A stretch of DNA of 49,777 nt from Plakobranchus ocellatus (GCA_019648995.1 BLXT01001848.1:2776510-2826286); one strand, 5' to 3'; numbered from the stretch's first letter, positions 32,701-44,649 are shown. Numbers and translations: made by a program. Notes: generated by a model not told the origin, from the sequence alone.

Positions 32701-34179
32701 CATTTAGGGCCAAAAACTACTATTTAGGTATTTACACGCTCCATTCTGTCTTGGTATAAATATTAGTCCATTGTCATAAATTGGATATTTTACTTTTGCA
32801 AATCTGTACATATTTATGGCCAAGATTTTTCACTTGAGATTGAAATATATTATTCTGATAGTTATGTTTCAGAAATAGCCATTTCCAACTTTCAGTGGAC
32901 AATATGCTGAATGGGTTTATTGTAATTTGAGATAAGTTTGTCTTCTTAATTTTGTCTGTATCCTTAAGCAATACATTTTGATGACAGTCAGTTGTATCTG
33001 CTGCCATGGATCTGTTCTTCTTAGCACTTGGTTTTTACACAATGCAAACTATTGAATGCGGCTGCTGCTAAACATGAAATAGCTTATTGTTGAGTCATTC
33101 ATAGAATTTCAATGTAATTTTTGTTTCTTGATTGACTAAAATGATAAGCGTTTGACAAAGGTTTTTGTTTTTTTTTCATGTTAAGCTTTGTTTGATATGT
33201 TTGTGTAAAACTAAATAGCTCTAAAACAGCCATGTCCCTTTTTTGATATATGATTGACTTTTGGAAAGAGATTTAGGATATACTTCAAGTAACTTACAAC
33301 AGGAAGTCAGAATTGATAGCTGTTCTTATAGACAGGCTATCAAAGCTTATATTTGAGTCTTTCATAGATACAAGAATAAGAGCGATGCGTCTCAAAGTTG
33401 ACTTTTATGCTCTGAGTAAGTCATATGTGAAAAAAGCCTTCTAAAATTTCTTTTTAAAGTGTAGGAATTCACCTACTTTCATTTTACCTATCTTTTGACA
33501 AAATATTAAGTCAATTTTCTCTAGATATGGCATGATTTGAAAAAGCCAAGTCTCAAACTTTATTGTATTCGAATGAAATGCTATTTCATTAAGTATAAGT
33601 GTTAAATTATGTCTTTATCTTTAGAAGGAATGCAACATTTGACTGAAAATCCCTGGCATTCTCAAACATTTGAGTTTAAAAAATTTATTATTAGTGTAAT
33701 ATACAGAATAAGAACTTGAGATTGACAAGGACAAACTAATCTAGTTCTCAATTTCTCCATTATTATGTGATGTCAGGCTTTTTGGTTTTTGTATGGTCAA
33801 GGGCTCAAACCTACAATAGAGAATCTGTGCGGGTCTGAGGCAAGTTTTTGTGTATAGTGTTTTGAAAGAGGTAGATAGAATACCCTTTGGAGGATTCCTA
33901 TTGTTTTGGCTTTTCCCATGTTGCCTACTGCATGCAAAACCTTTAGCCTGGTCACAGTGAAAACTATAGTGCTGTGTTTTCTCTTTATAAAAGTTTTCTT
34001 GGTTTCACATTCAAGGGATGAGATTGAGACAAGATGAAAATGAAAAATAAAAATAGGGTAATGCCATCCATAATAATGGTATTGGCTTTGAACTAGAGTC
34101 CTGATCACTTTGAATAATAAGATTAAATTTTTACAAAGCCAAAAAGAAGAAGAAAAATCCTAACTTTTTACGCATTTCC
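32701..34179. other. AT-rich intergenic DNA, no gene seen
   Basis: A 103-codon minus-strand frame (33797-34108) ends close to the pogo-type terminus at 34229. It is probably repeat DNA, not a gene. No conserved motif recognised. Confidence 0.4.
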
Positions 34180-34229
34180 GTTTCTGAGAAGTCTGAACTA
34201 TCAGACTTCAACTATAGAGGTTTCCACTG
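34180..34229. repeat. Orphan pogo-type terminal inverted repeat
   Basis: The reverse complement starts CAGTGGAAACCTCTATAGTT and the next two plus-strand bases are TA, exactly the form of pogo/Tigger ends. No partner end is visible within a few kb to the left, so this is one end of a truncated or divergent element. Confidence 0.5.
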
Positions 34230-34280
34230 TAAATGTATGAAATTTCATATATAAAACTTTTATATGAACCTTTTGCAAAA

Positions 34281-34305
34281 GAGAGAGAGAGAGAGAGAGA
34301 GAGAG
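34281..34305. repeat. (GA)n microsatellite abutting assembly gap
   Basis: About 12 GA units run directly into the N stretch, which suggests the assembly broke in the repeat. Confidence 0.85.
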
Positions 34306-34392
34306 NNNNNNNNNNNNNNNNNNNNNNNNNNNNNNNNNNNNNNNNNNNNNNNNNNNNNNNNNNNNNNNNNNNNNNNNNNNNNNNNNNNNNNN
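34306..34392. other. Assembly gap of 87 N
   Basis: Undetermined bases. Open frames across the gap are artefacts. Confidence 0.99.
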
Positions 34393-34847
34393 TTGATTTG
34401 TTCCCATGTTTTATTTCTCAAACTTGCAGTGAAAACTAAAAAAAAAAAAAAGCCTAATGCTGTGATTGCAATGAGAACTTTGATTCTCACTTATAAGTTA
34501 TATACAAGCAATAAATGTGACAATCTATGCACACCAACTTGTCTATGCAGTGTACATTTTAATTAATCCATTTTGCAAGACTAATGTCCTGTGTCTCAGT
34601 GTTAAACAATAATATTACCATGCAAGAATATGAAAATGTACACTATCACGTTTGAGAAACCTATAGCAAAAAGAGCAACAAAAATATTACCAAAGATGAT
34701 GATGAAAATAATGATGTCAAGGATGATATCAATTAAATACTAAAACTAGAAAGGTAGCAAATTTTAAATGTTGATGATGAACTATGGATAAAGCATTACT
34801 GCACCATTAAAAGACATCAACAAAAAATATTAAAGATGAGCTCTGTG

Positions 34848-34938
34848 GGAGAGAGAGAGAGAGAAGGGAACTGGAGGGAAGAAAGCAAGGGAGAGAGAGA
34901 GCGCAAGAGATAGACAGAGAGAGAGGGAAAGGGGAGAA
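34848..34938. repeat. Purine-rich (GA)n tract
   Basis: An imperfect GA/GGA repeat, followed by ATG/GAT trinucleotide units near 34945. Its antisense frames (Ser/Leu-rich) are not genes. Confidence 0.8.
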
Positions 34939-37407
34939 TACCAATGATGATGATGATGATGTCAAGATTGATATAAATTTTATACTGAAACCAGAAATAC
35001 AAATAAGACATGGCAATAGCAGCAATCTATTTCTGCTCCGACATGTCTAAAAAACACAGTGAGCAATTTCAATGCGCTCATTGCAATCACTAACTAGTTT
35101 TTATTCTTTGTTTATAAGAAATCTTGAAGTGCTCTTCCTACATAAAATTGTACTGGAGGAAAAAAAGTGCATTCCAATATTGATGGTTGAAGCATGCTCT
35201 TGGAAAAGTTACATGAAATGATGCTACTTTCACTTGGAAATTTTGAGAGGGTTTGTTTGGAAAGAAAAAATCAAATGACTAATTCACCATGCCTGACAGA
35301 TAGTCATACTTATTCACCATAACTTGTATTAATTTTTTGTGATACAAATGTCTCTTTTTGAGCAAATATTAAAACTATATCAATAATTTAATCTTTTCTG
35401 AATAATTTTATTAGGGACTGTTCTTCCAAAACATTATTGTGGCTTATGTATAAACAAATCTTTATTTCTTATTACTTCATAATGATACAATTTGGAATGA
35501 AGCTTTGTTGAAATTGAATTGCCAGAATCAAAACAAAACTGTTTATAATATTTAAAAAAAATGCACTGGTAAATCTCAGTTAAATAATAATAGCCTAATT
35601 TACATGTATGAGTTGTCTAGAAATAACCATCCCACTAGAGCTATCCTTACAATTGAACAAAACATGTCACTTTCTTGAAATTATCCTTTTTTTCCCTATC
35701 TCCCTAGTAATGCAGTCTTATGGAACTAACAACATTATACCCAGATAAAGAAACAACTAAATCCCCACAAATCTAAATTTCATGTTATGAGCATATAAAA
35801 AAAAGGCTTAAGGGTTAAGGAAAAACATTGAAGTTGGGCTGTAGTGTGTCCCAAAATGTACCGTTATAATCAGTAGAGATTCAGTGGTGATTCATTTCTT
35901 GACAAATTTTTAAACAATTTACTTGTAAAAATACCTTTTCTTGAGGACATTATCTATGTTGTGAAAAATTCTTGTTGCTAAGCATGACATCACCTCTTTT
36001 TTTTTATCAAAGGGTCAAAACATGCATGAACATATTTCTAAAAACATTAAGCAACCACAATTATACTGTGTAAACTAAATTAAATTCATAATTTTTTTTT
36101 TATTTTTAAATTACATAAAATGGTAACATATATAATGTCCATTGGTGCCTACAGCAAGCATATGCAATATAGAATAAAAAAAAGCTCAATTTGATGGCTG
36201 CTAATAAAATTGAAACATGCAGCAGCATCAATTCAGAACATATGAAAATGTTTAGTATCGCATACTCAACAATAAATACTTACATTATTATAATATATGA
36301 ATGTAAGCAAAGATGCCTTATTTGTTGAGTCATGTTAAAGATATTTATTGCACATAATCCATCACAAAAAATTTCAACACTAGACAACAGAGAAAAAAAT
36401 GAACAAATACTGTATTCCTAGAAACCAATGAATATGACTATCACTGAGTATCTAAAGATGCTCCAGTGCCTGGGGAAGATGGATTATCATAGTAACAGTC
36501 GAATAACACAGTATATATACCTCTAGCCTTTAGGCTTCTTCAATGAAAAAAAAACAAACATAAGAAGCCTAAAAGCGAGTGAGTTGTTTGACTTGTTTTA
36601 GTAAGTTAAGTTGGTGGTTATGTTCTTTTATTTTGTTAGCACTGGATGAGAAATTCCAGGCTTGGTTACCAGATATTATTGAAACATGTTTTCTCTATTC
36701 TAACAGTAGCATTGTGTGGAAAGTTATCATGACAGATTTTTCATCTTATGGGTTAAAAATATGCATAATTAGAAGGGCATTGGGCACAGGAAGAAAGAAA
36801 GGTGACTAACGTATTTCATCAATTCACATAAACTTTTTTTAAAAAACCAAAGGATAGATATTGCTGCCACACTTCAATGTATGTGCTATCTTCCTCTATC
36901 TATCCAAAACTTTTCAGCCTTAATCTGTAGTAGCAATTTAGTGTTAAGGTTAAAGTTGCTTCTCTAATATCTTTAATAAAGAGGCACAAAATACTCTGTG
37001 CACGAAAAAAAAAAGCATGCTTAAAATTATTGTTGCCTCATGAACTTGATCCATACAGCATTGTTTTGACAGGCTACTGATATGGAGAAGGAACATATAC
37101 ATTAATTTTTTTCCCCATTTTTATTTTGATAAAAAATGTTTTTCAAAGCAGACACAGAAAACCAGACATAAAATATGCAGTCAAGCCCAACACTAGATTG
37201 AGTAACTCATAACTAGTCGAGCTAGGATAGCAAGGTTAGTGATAAGATTTTGAAATGTCAAATGATTTCCATGTATCTGGAGAGAGGTAACATTTGCTGG
37301 CACACTGATGTCTTTATGATAATCAACAGCCGCTACTGCTGAAAGTCAACAAAAAGGCATTAGCTCAGATATCATTTCAAATGTCAGCCCTATGTTTTAA
37401 TAGCCAA
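34939..37407. other. AT-rich intergenic DNA, no gene seen
   Basis: No coding-like exon, repeat end or RNA gene recognised. Confidence 0.45.
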
Positions 37408-37712
37408 ACCACTGTGTGTAAAGATCCAGCGATGAGTTATCTTGCATGAGAACCACTGTGCGTAAAGATCCAGGGATGAATTATCTTGCATGAGAATCAC
37501 CGTGTGTAAAGATCCACAGATGATTTATCTTGCATGAGAACCACTGTGCGTAAAGATCCAGAGATGAGTTATCTTGCATGAGAATCACCATGTGTAAAGA
37601 TCCAGAGATGAGTTATCTTTGAGAACCACCGTGTGTAAAGATCCAGAGATGAGTTATCTTGCTTGAGAACCACTGTGCGTAACAATCCGGAGACAACATA
37701 TTTTGCAAAGTG
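37408..37712. repeat. 44-bp minisatellite, about 7 units
   Basis: Units begin at 37408, 37452, 37496, 37540, 37584, 37625 and 37669. The period is exactly 44 bp, apart from one 41-bp unit with a 3-base loss. Each unit contains GTGTGTAAAGATCCAG (or GTGCG...) and GAGTTATCTTGCATGAGAA. Units alternate between ACCACTGTGCG and ATCACCGTGTG, a hint of a higher-order 88-bp period. Confidence 0.9.
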
Positions 37713-38575
37713 TATGCCTTTGATCCAATCCAAGTTAATTTAATTTTTGAGCCATGAACACAAGCTTTGGTGTTTACTTTCTTTGATATTTCGTTTTTGG
37801 TCTAGAGAGAGTCAGTTTGATCAAAGATTTAGAAGGTAAGATCACTAGCTTGAAAAAAAAAGTTGAGGACAAGCCCAGGGTAACATCCCTTGGTTAAGAC
37901 AGGCTGAAATGTTAACCGACATGCGGAGAATAGAGGCAACTTTTGTGCAGCAATTACTGTACAAACTCTTGCAACAAACAGAGCTGCAAAGACAGAAAAA
38001 TATCATTTCATACTTTTCCAAGAGAAGAAGCGAGGTGAATGACACGATAAATCCCATTTGACATTATGTAGACCATTAATGAAGCTCTAAAGACAGATGG
38101 GTGGGTGTTGATACATACAGATGTAAAAACATTAAATTGAGCCCACAATTAGGCAGTACTACATAAACTAGATTTAGATCTAAACTCCATCTAGGCTTGA
38201 CAGTTTCTAGTCAGTTTATAAGTAAAACTAGATCTAGATCGAGCATATCATATTCATAGCCTAAATGTCAGTTTGTGTGGGATCCAGATAAGACTCGTGT
38301 TCAGTTTTATCTAATTTATGACTTTTCTGCACGATCTAGAGAGAAAGCATCTATCTGATTTTTAAAATCTTTTCTTCAGTGATTGTTGGCCTTATGGTTT
38401 AATTGTGAAAATAAATCATTTTTATTTCAAAATTAAATTGCACCTTTACCCGTTTAATGTTTAGAAAACTTAGAGGATTTTTGTGGAATTCATACTATCC
38501 TGCATATAGATCTCATAGTAACATTTGAATTTTGAAGAAGAAAGCATGTTGTATTTCTAATAGGAATACTTTTTA
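37713..38575. other. Intergenic DNA with a coding-like plus-strand stretch
   Basis: Two plus-strand frames look protein-like. At 37800-37890 is VSLIKDLEGKITSLKKKVED, predicted coiled coil. At about 37868-38061 is WLRQAEMLTDMRRIEATFVQ followed by QLLYKLLQQTELQRQKN. They overlap in different frames, so they could be a frameshifted relic of a coiled-coil mobile-element protein. I cannot name it. Confidence 0.3.
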
Positions 38576-41110
38576 TATGGATCCAGAACTCCAGACGACA
38601 AGATTTGCAAGGATTATTATTAGGAGATATACTGAATAAACACCTTCTGTTTTGCAGTGAACATTTCAAAGAAAATCAATTCAATTATCCCAAAGAATAA
38701 GTAATCCTTCCCGGCGTACTCTTAAGTGGAATGCTGTTCCAACATTGTTTAAAGTTCCAAACCACCTTCAAGTACAACGTCTAAAGGAAAATACACACAA
38801 AGAGCTTGTTCTGAGGTCGCACCCACGAGGAGAAAGCCATGAAGTTTATCGCAAAGCAGATGAATATTTAAATTTGTTTTGCTTGAAGCCTCTGGCAAGA
38901 TAGAGAGAGAGAGAGAGAGAGTGTAAGAAAGAGTATCCTCAACCTTTGTGTGTAAAAAATGTTTTAAAAAAAATTATTGTAATTTTTTTCCTTTTTCAAT
39001 TTTGGAAACATAAACTTTATTCGAATTCCATTTCAAGATTAATTTTACTTTAAATTTTCATTTTAAAAAATTTTGAAGATTAATTTTGAAGCCTTTATTT
39101 TTTTTTCTCCAGAAATTCCCAAGGTGGATGGGGCTTTGCTAGAAGACCCCAAGTCCAGCATTAGTATCAAATTCAAAGCAACTTAAGTGCAATGATATGA
39201 AGCAACAACTAAAAAAAGATAAGGAATAAATTAAACAGAGAGCGAGAGTAGTTCAAGAGATGGCAGAGGCAACAGTTAAGCTTAAATGATAGAAGAGCTT
39301 AGAAATGTACATCCCTCTGAAACTGCAGGCTTCGTCATTAAATTTTAAGCATGTGCAGTTGATTAGGAAAAAGAAGTTAGGCAGAAGATAGTCAGAGCAT
39401 GGCAACTCTATTGCTTTATGTCTACATTACACTTGTAAGTAAAAAATGCTACAAACTTTTGATGAAACTTTTTGTTTTACCTTCGGCAAATACTTTACGT
39501 AAGTGCATGAGAGGGATAAACATTCATCATGGTTTGAATCAAGGGTTTCTTGAGGCACTAGGACATAAAATTAAATCATTACTGTCAGGTTCTGAAGTGT
39601 TCTTTATAATTTTTATGAAATTTCTTCAAATGAAGGGGTGACTTACAATGTGAAAAGGGATGAAATTGAGGGTTTAGAGGATTTCCAGGTGCTGGGGAAA
39701 TCAGTTGCTAGAAAATCTGCCAATATGTCCGTGGATTAAAAGTCACTTGGAAACAGCCTGTAGGCTGTGATCTGTCTCCAGGCCCTATTGATTCTATTAT
39801 TTGAAAGCATTGCTGTTTGATTTCTCTTGATAAACTGCATGAGATTGGGTTAAATGTGAAGTGCATGGTTGCTAATCAGGGATTGAACAACCAAAAAACG
39901 TTTTCAAAGCTTCTTCACATTGACAAAGACATGCCTTACTTTATGTATAACTCCACAAAATATTTTGTCCTTTATGACCCTCCACATCTCATTAAAAATA
40001 TAAGAAACAATTAACAATCTTCTGGTTTTATAGTTGATAGAAATAATATCTTATGGCAGAATATTGTTGATTTCTATGAACCAGAGTGATCCAAAGCAAC
40101 CTGAGATTAGCGCCTAAGCTTACAGAGAACAACATCTAATTACCATTTTTTTTCAAAACTTGCTACCCAAATGCTTTCTCACAGTGTTGCTGCAGGCCTT
40201 TCATTTGTAGGAACTTTAAAAAATGATCCCAGTCTTATTGCTACAGCTAATTTAATTGATAAATTTGATAAAATTTTCAATGTTTTTAACAGTGGAACAT
40301 GCCGTTCCAAACAACCTATGCTTTCAGTTCCAATTCTGGTCATATCAGTTTTCTAAATGAGACCATGTAGTGGCTAGAAAAGCTTGCGTCATGATCATAA
40401 AGAAAAATCCTCTCTTGTTTAGACAGAAGGAAAATTTCCATAAAAATCTGTGATTTTACTGTGGCATGACTTAAATTCCCACCATGGTTTTGAGTTTCTG
40501 TTTACAGACATGTTGAACCAGGATTGCATTGAACATTTTTTTGCGAGGGTGAGAAATAATAACAAACCAACACTTACACAACTTAGAATTTACCCTGCAA
40601 GAATAATGGCAGACCAAATCTTTCGTCATCACAAAAACAGCAATTGTGAGGAAGACAGTGACAAGTTCTTATTAACTTTGAAAGAATGGTCCACAAACTC
40701 AGCTAAAGTCTCTGATAATACAAAATGCTTTGTCAGTCAAATAAATAACAAAACCTCTGATTTGATAAAGTAAAAGAAATTGATAATGATACTACGTTTG
40801 ATACTATCAAAATAAATATAATCTGAGACACATGTCTAGGTATATAGTCAGAGAGTTGACATCAAAATTATGTGACAAATGTCAAAATTACATCTGAACG
40901 AAATCTGTAGATTTGTTAGATGAAAAATATGCATCCTCAATTTCAAATCAAAATGAAGATTGCAAGGAAGGCCTTAAAATCTGATAAGCCGAGGTGAAGA
41001 CTCAGCCTTTATTTCAATGACCTAATTTGTCAAAATAACAACCCATTCGTTCCTGAAGTTTTTGTAAGTTTATCACAAAAATACTGCATACCCGTACATT
41101 ATACGGATTT
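38576..41110 (+). pseudogene. P-element/THAP9-like transposase relic
   Basis: The plus strand carries blocks in order, in shifting frames. About 38585-38700 gives part of a THAP DNA-binding domain, WIQNSRRQDLQGLLLGDILN then FCSEHFKENQF, and in another frame LKWNAVPTLF (the THAP AVPTLF box). About 39399-39640 gives LPSANTLRKCMRGINIHHGL, the start of the transposase core. At 39817-40014 are DKLHEIGLNVKCMVANQGLN (family usually D-Q-G; here N-Q-G) and YFVLYDPPHLIKNIRNN. At 40171-40356 is MLSHSVAAGLSFVGTLKNDP. At 40450-40773 is FLFTDMLNQDCIEHFFARVR. About 40842-40975 gives a C-terminal CDKC stretch. The same order is found in THAP9 and the Drosophila P transposase. Many stops and the loss of one catalytic-region Asp make it inactive. 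Confidence 0.8.
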
Positions 41111-41188
41111 GCAACAGGAAATAGATATTTTTAGAATAGGAATCTAGTAGTAATACCCATTTCCTCGGTGATTTCTTTGACTTTGTAG

Positions 41189-41298
41189 TTAAGATTGAGT
41201 CAACTTTGTACTATCTTGATTATAAAAATGGATCAATCTAGAATTAAGATTGAGTCAACTTTGTACTATCTTGATTACAAAAATGGATCAATCTAGAA
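41189..41298. repeat. 55-bp tandem duplication
   Basis: Two 55-bp copies (41189-41243 and 41244-41298) differ at one base (ATTATAAAA against ATTACAAAA). They lie between the P-like relic and the first piggyBac relic, and could be terminal or subterminal DNA of the latter. Confidence 0.9.
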
Positions 41299-41307
41299 AT
41301 AATTGCA

Positions 41308-42480
41308 TTGTTTTCATCTGATAAAGCACAGAGTATGCTTATGGATTCTGATTTCAGAGTAGATCTAGATAACGTTGAAGACGAAAGTGAAATTGAGAAT
41401 GGAGAGCAAGTAGATCTAGAATGTGAATCGCACAATGATGACAACTCATCAGCTGATCCGCCCATGTTGCAAGGGTTAGAAATCAAGAGGGGAGAGGAGT
41501 TTGGCCTACATCTAATAATTCACAATGGATGGATGTTGAATCAGGAGAAACAGAGAGCAACTGTAGGTTTATCCCAAAGTCTGAGTCAGGTGTCAACAAA
41601 ACTCATTGTGGATGAAAGCAGCAGAGAGATAGATTGTTAATCTGCAATCCTCACAGGAGATATCTTACAGGCTCTTGTTTGTACAACAAATGATTTTGCT
41701 CAGGTAAAAGTTCAAAAGAACAATCCACTGGGTTAAAGATCAAGATTTATGAACTGGATAGGCATCACCATAAGTGAAATGATGAAATTTTTTTCAGTTT
41801 TCATATTGATGGGTATTGATCCTCGTCCCTGCATTCGTGACTACTGGTCATCACATCTGAGTCTGAAAACTCCCTGGTATGCGACTATGTTTGTCAGAGA
41901 AGGATTTGAGGCAATACATCAGTCAATGATCCATGCTGGGGAGTCTGATGCTAATGGCTAAGGGAAAATCGAGCCATTCATCGAGGCCATTATAAAGCAA
42001 TGCCAGGAATGTTTTACTCCATCTCAGAATATGTCTATCAACGAAATGATAACTGGATTCAAAGGACGATGGAAGCATTGACAATTTAATGCCAGCAAAC
42101 CTCACAAGTATCATGTGAAAAACTTTGGTCTAGTTGATAGTACCACTGGATATTTCTATTAGATACTAATTTAGACACAAGTTCACATGCAGTCAAAATC
42201 TTCAAGGATCTACTTGAAACTCCTAGGAAAAGGTTATCACATTTTTGCAGACCGCTTTTATACGATTAGAATATTGGTTAATTTTCTTTTAAAAGAAAAA
42301 CAATATTACACTGAAACATTACAACAGAATAGAAAAGGGTTCCCTATTGCACTGAAGACTCTCAAACTGAAACCATGGAATCTCAGTACTGGGCCAACAC
42401 AAAGAATCAGATCATATGTTGTGCTTTCAGAACAAACAAGCCAAAAATCCTTACACAGTTACAGACTCTAACAGTGACGA
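41308..42480 (+). pseudogene. piggyBac-like transposase relic, copy 1
   Basis: Plus strand. At 41308-41640 is the acidic N-terminus typical of the family (DLDNVEDESEIENGEQVDLE). At 41650-41961 are DILQALVCTTNDFAQ, ISEMMKFFSVFILMGIDPRP and RDYWSS, the start of the DDE_Tnp_1_7 domain. About 41962-42170 gives SQNMSINEMITGFKGRWKH, where the expected catalytic Asp (S-I-D-E) is Asn, then KPHKYHVKNFGLVDSTTGY. At 42187-42471 is LLGKGYHIFADRFYTIRIL, with the second Asp (ADRFYT) kept. Several stops separate the blocks. The third catalytic Asp is not seen. Confidence 0.8.
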
Positions 42481-42689
42481 TGCAGTCTGACAAAGATCTA
42501 GATCTACATCCAAGTCTGATCATGTGAATAAAAGTGATAAAGAGCCAGTTCAGCCTTTGCATTTTCTGAATAGAATTAGATTCAGTGATTCTCAGTCTAG
42601 TAGACCTAATCCTCCTACTGATAACAATGGATGAAAAGAGCCACAAAATAGATATAGGGAACAAGATACAGAAAGCCTATGAATTTTCA

Positions 42690-43180
42690 AGAGGATTGGT
42701 GGCCTCTTAGATAGTTTCATTTCCAATGGCCACACCCATGTGATGTGTTATTTCAATGCATACATGAAGATATTAATTTTTGAAATGATGACAACAGAAG
42801 CCAATCGGAATGCTGAACAAGTAAGAACTGCCAACCCAACACACTCTCACTTATCATCCTGGACCCTGCTACTGTACAGGACATCCAAGACCATGCTAGC
42901 TCTCACATGAACTGTAGGACTTATAAATAAAACCAAGCACCCAAGCTTATTGGTTGACTAAACCGATTCTTGAGACGCCATCCTTTCAAAACACTATGCC
43001 TCTGAAAAGATTCCTTGCAATGTTTGCTTTCTTTCACCTTGTAAACGATGACAACCAGACTGCAAGAGGCAATCTTAATAGGTTCAAAATGACGCAGATC
43101 ATCTGAATGCACGTTTTGCATCAGTTTAATACTCAGAGCATCAGCTTGCCATTGACGAAAGCATGATTATTAGTCTTTCT
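42690..43180 (+). pseudogene. piggyBac-like transposase relic, copy 2 (truncated)
   Basis: Right after copy 1 the domain starts again. About 42750-42910 gives YMKILIFEMMTTEANRNAEQ, equal to DILQALVCTTNDFAQ of copy 1. About 42967-43095 gives MPLKRFLAMFAFFHLVNDDN, then QTARGN and RFKMTQII. After a frameshift, 43100-43170 gives HQLAIDESMII, the catalytic S-I-D-E-S-M block with its Asp intact. The copy stops there, just before the Myb/SANT-like exon at 43235. The restart of domain order shows this is a second element and not an extension of the first. Confidence 0.65.
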
Positions 43181-43234
43181 TGTTTTTACATCTGAGAAAT
43201 TCAATTTTGTACTATCTTTTCACAAATCATACAG

Positions 43235-43443
43235 AAAGTTTCTTTTAATGCCATGGATGTTCTCATGCTGAGAGAGGTTCTGGCCAGCCAGGCCTTCTTA
43301 CAAAAGAATGGCCTGGGTAGGAAGAATGCTGCTGACAATTTGCTGCAACTGCCGGTGTTTCCTCCCATGCTCACAGCAAGGAGGGAATGCACAAACCTTT
43401 TAGTTTGCCAGTTCAAAAAGGATAGACTGACCAATGAAAAGAG
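43235..43443 (+). CDS. Myb/SANT-like gene, exon 1 (DNA-binding domain)
   Basis: It encodes KVSFNAMDVLMLREVLASQA, then GLGRKNAADNLLQLP and LTARRECTNLLVCQFKKD. The spacing from M-D-V-L-x-L-R-E-V-L to A-R-x-C-x-x-x-x-x-L-V-x-Q-F-K-K is that of the Myb/SANT-like proteins linked to Harbinger elements. It ends in phase 2 at GAG|GTTTGC. Confidence 0.65.
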
Positions 43444-43977
43444 GTTTGCAAATTATTTTTTTTTTTAATTTCAATTTGTTGGGAATATGGGATAAAATGT
43501 AAACATAAGAGAGATACCTAAAGGCATTAATTTCAATAAAACAGTCAGATTCTAGGTTTAAGTTTGTCTAGAGTTTGATTTTTAACATAAAGGAAAAAAA
43601 AAAAAAAGCATTTTTTGTGAGATCACCAAAGAAATGTCATTGAGTTATGAGTACTGAGCATTTTATGTTTAGGCTTACATTGTAATACATATATCTTTTG
43701 ACAGAATTGGTACAGTTTTTTTTTTTAAACTAAACCAATTCTTTCAAAAGATTTGTGACCTTACTACCTTTAAAAAGTTGTGTCGTCTACTGTCTAGTGC
43801 AAAAATATCCACATGACTTGTGGTTGATTTGTTCTGGTTGCCTATTTTGCCTTTCAATTCAACTTAAGACACTTTTTGAATAATAAGGTTGAACAATGAT
43901 CCAAAATTTTTCCAAAAATATATGTACACAGAGATGCACCTCAATAAACATGTTCTTCATTCCTTAATTTGTTTTAG

Positions 43978-44056
43978 TTCAGGTATAGAGGAGGTGACCG
44001 AGAAATCCATCCTCCTTGAGGAATTATTATCCCTGGAGGAAGAGGGGGAAAGAAAG
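43978..44056 (+). CDS. Myb/SANT-like gene, exon 2
   Basis: It encodes SGIEEVTEKSILLEELLSLE and EEGERK. The family has a matching S-G-T/I-E-E-x-(x)-E-x-x-x-L-L-E-x-L helix right after F-K-K. The donor AAG|GTATGT is strong. Confidence 0.65.
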
Positions 44057-44516
44057 GTATGTGATGGAAAAAAAAAGAGGAGGTGGAGGAGAAGGCAGTA
44101 GGGCAGCTGTGAGGAAGCAGGTAATATTTTGATCATTATTTAATATCCTTTTATTGGCCTTTTGCTTTTTGTTTCCCTTTTACACTTTCAAAAACAAATA
44201 CAAAGTTGCTTTTGACTGGCATAAAACTTTTCACAGTGGCAATTACCAAAGGTAAATATCTTTTGATTCTCCTTTAATTTTAGGAGTTAAAATTGAAAAG
44301 ATTTGCACTTGGACCAAGGTATCACACTTATTCTTTGAAAAGTTTATTTCACATTACTGTCTGTGCTGATCAGATAAATATAGATCAGTTATAAAGACTT
44401 ACAGCACCTTTAACAAATCATGTTAAAAATATAATATTACTTTACTATAACTTGAGCTTATTTCAAGCATGTTAGGCCTAATAGTAATAGTAACATCTGC
44501 ATTATTTAATTTTCAG

Positions 44517-44649
44517 GCTATGGAGGGCTTAAGTAGAACAGATCCGTCACCCAGTACAAGTAATGACATTGACACTGGTGACAGCTCATCAAGTTTTCGA
44601 TCAACCCCATCACCAGATGGCCTCAGTAAAGAAACAACCCCTTTTTGAG
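44517..44649 (+). CDS. Myb/SANT-like gene, exon 3 with in-frame TGA
   Basis: It encodes a Ser/Thr/Pro-rich linker (RTDPSPSTSNDIDTGDSSSS, then STPSPDGLSKETTPF) and then TGA at 44646-44648, one base before the donor GAG|GTAATT. It leaves in phase 1 and fits exon 4. The TGA could come from a CGA codon by CpG decay. Confidence 0.6.

Noticed and set aside
34201..34566. Frames spanning the N gap
   Set aside because: They exist only because N codons are read as open.
37408..37712. Regular 44-bp repeats as a CRISPR array
   Set aside because: The repeats are directly abutting, with no unique spacers, and the window is eukaryotic.
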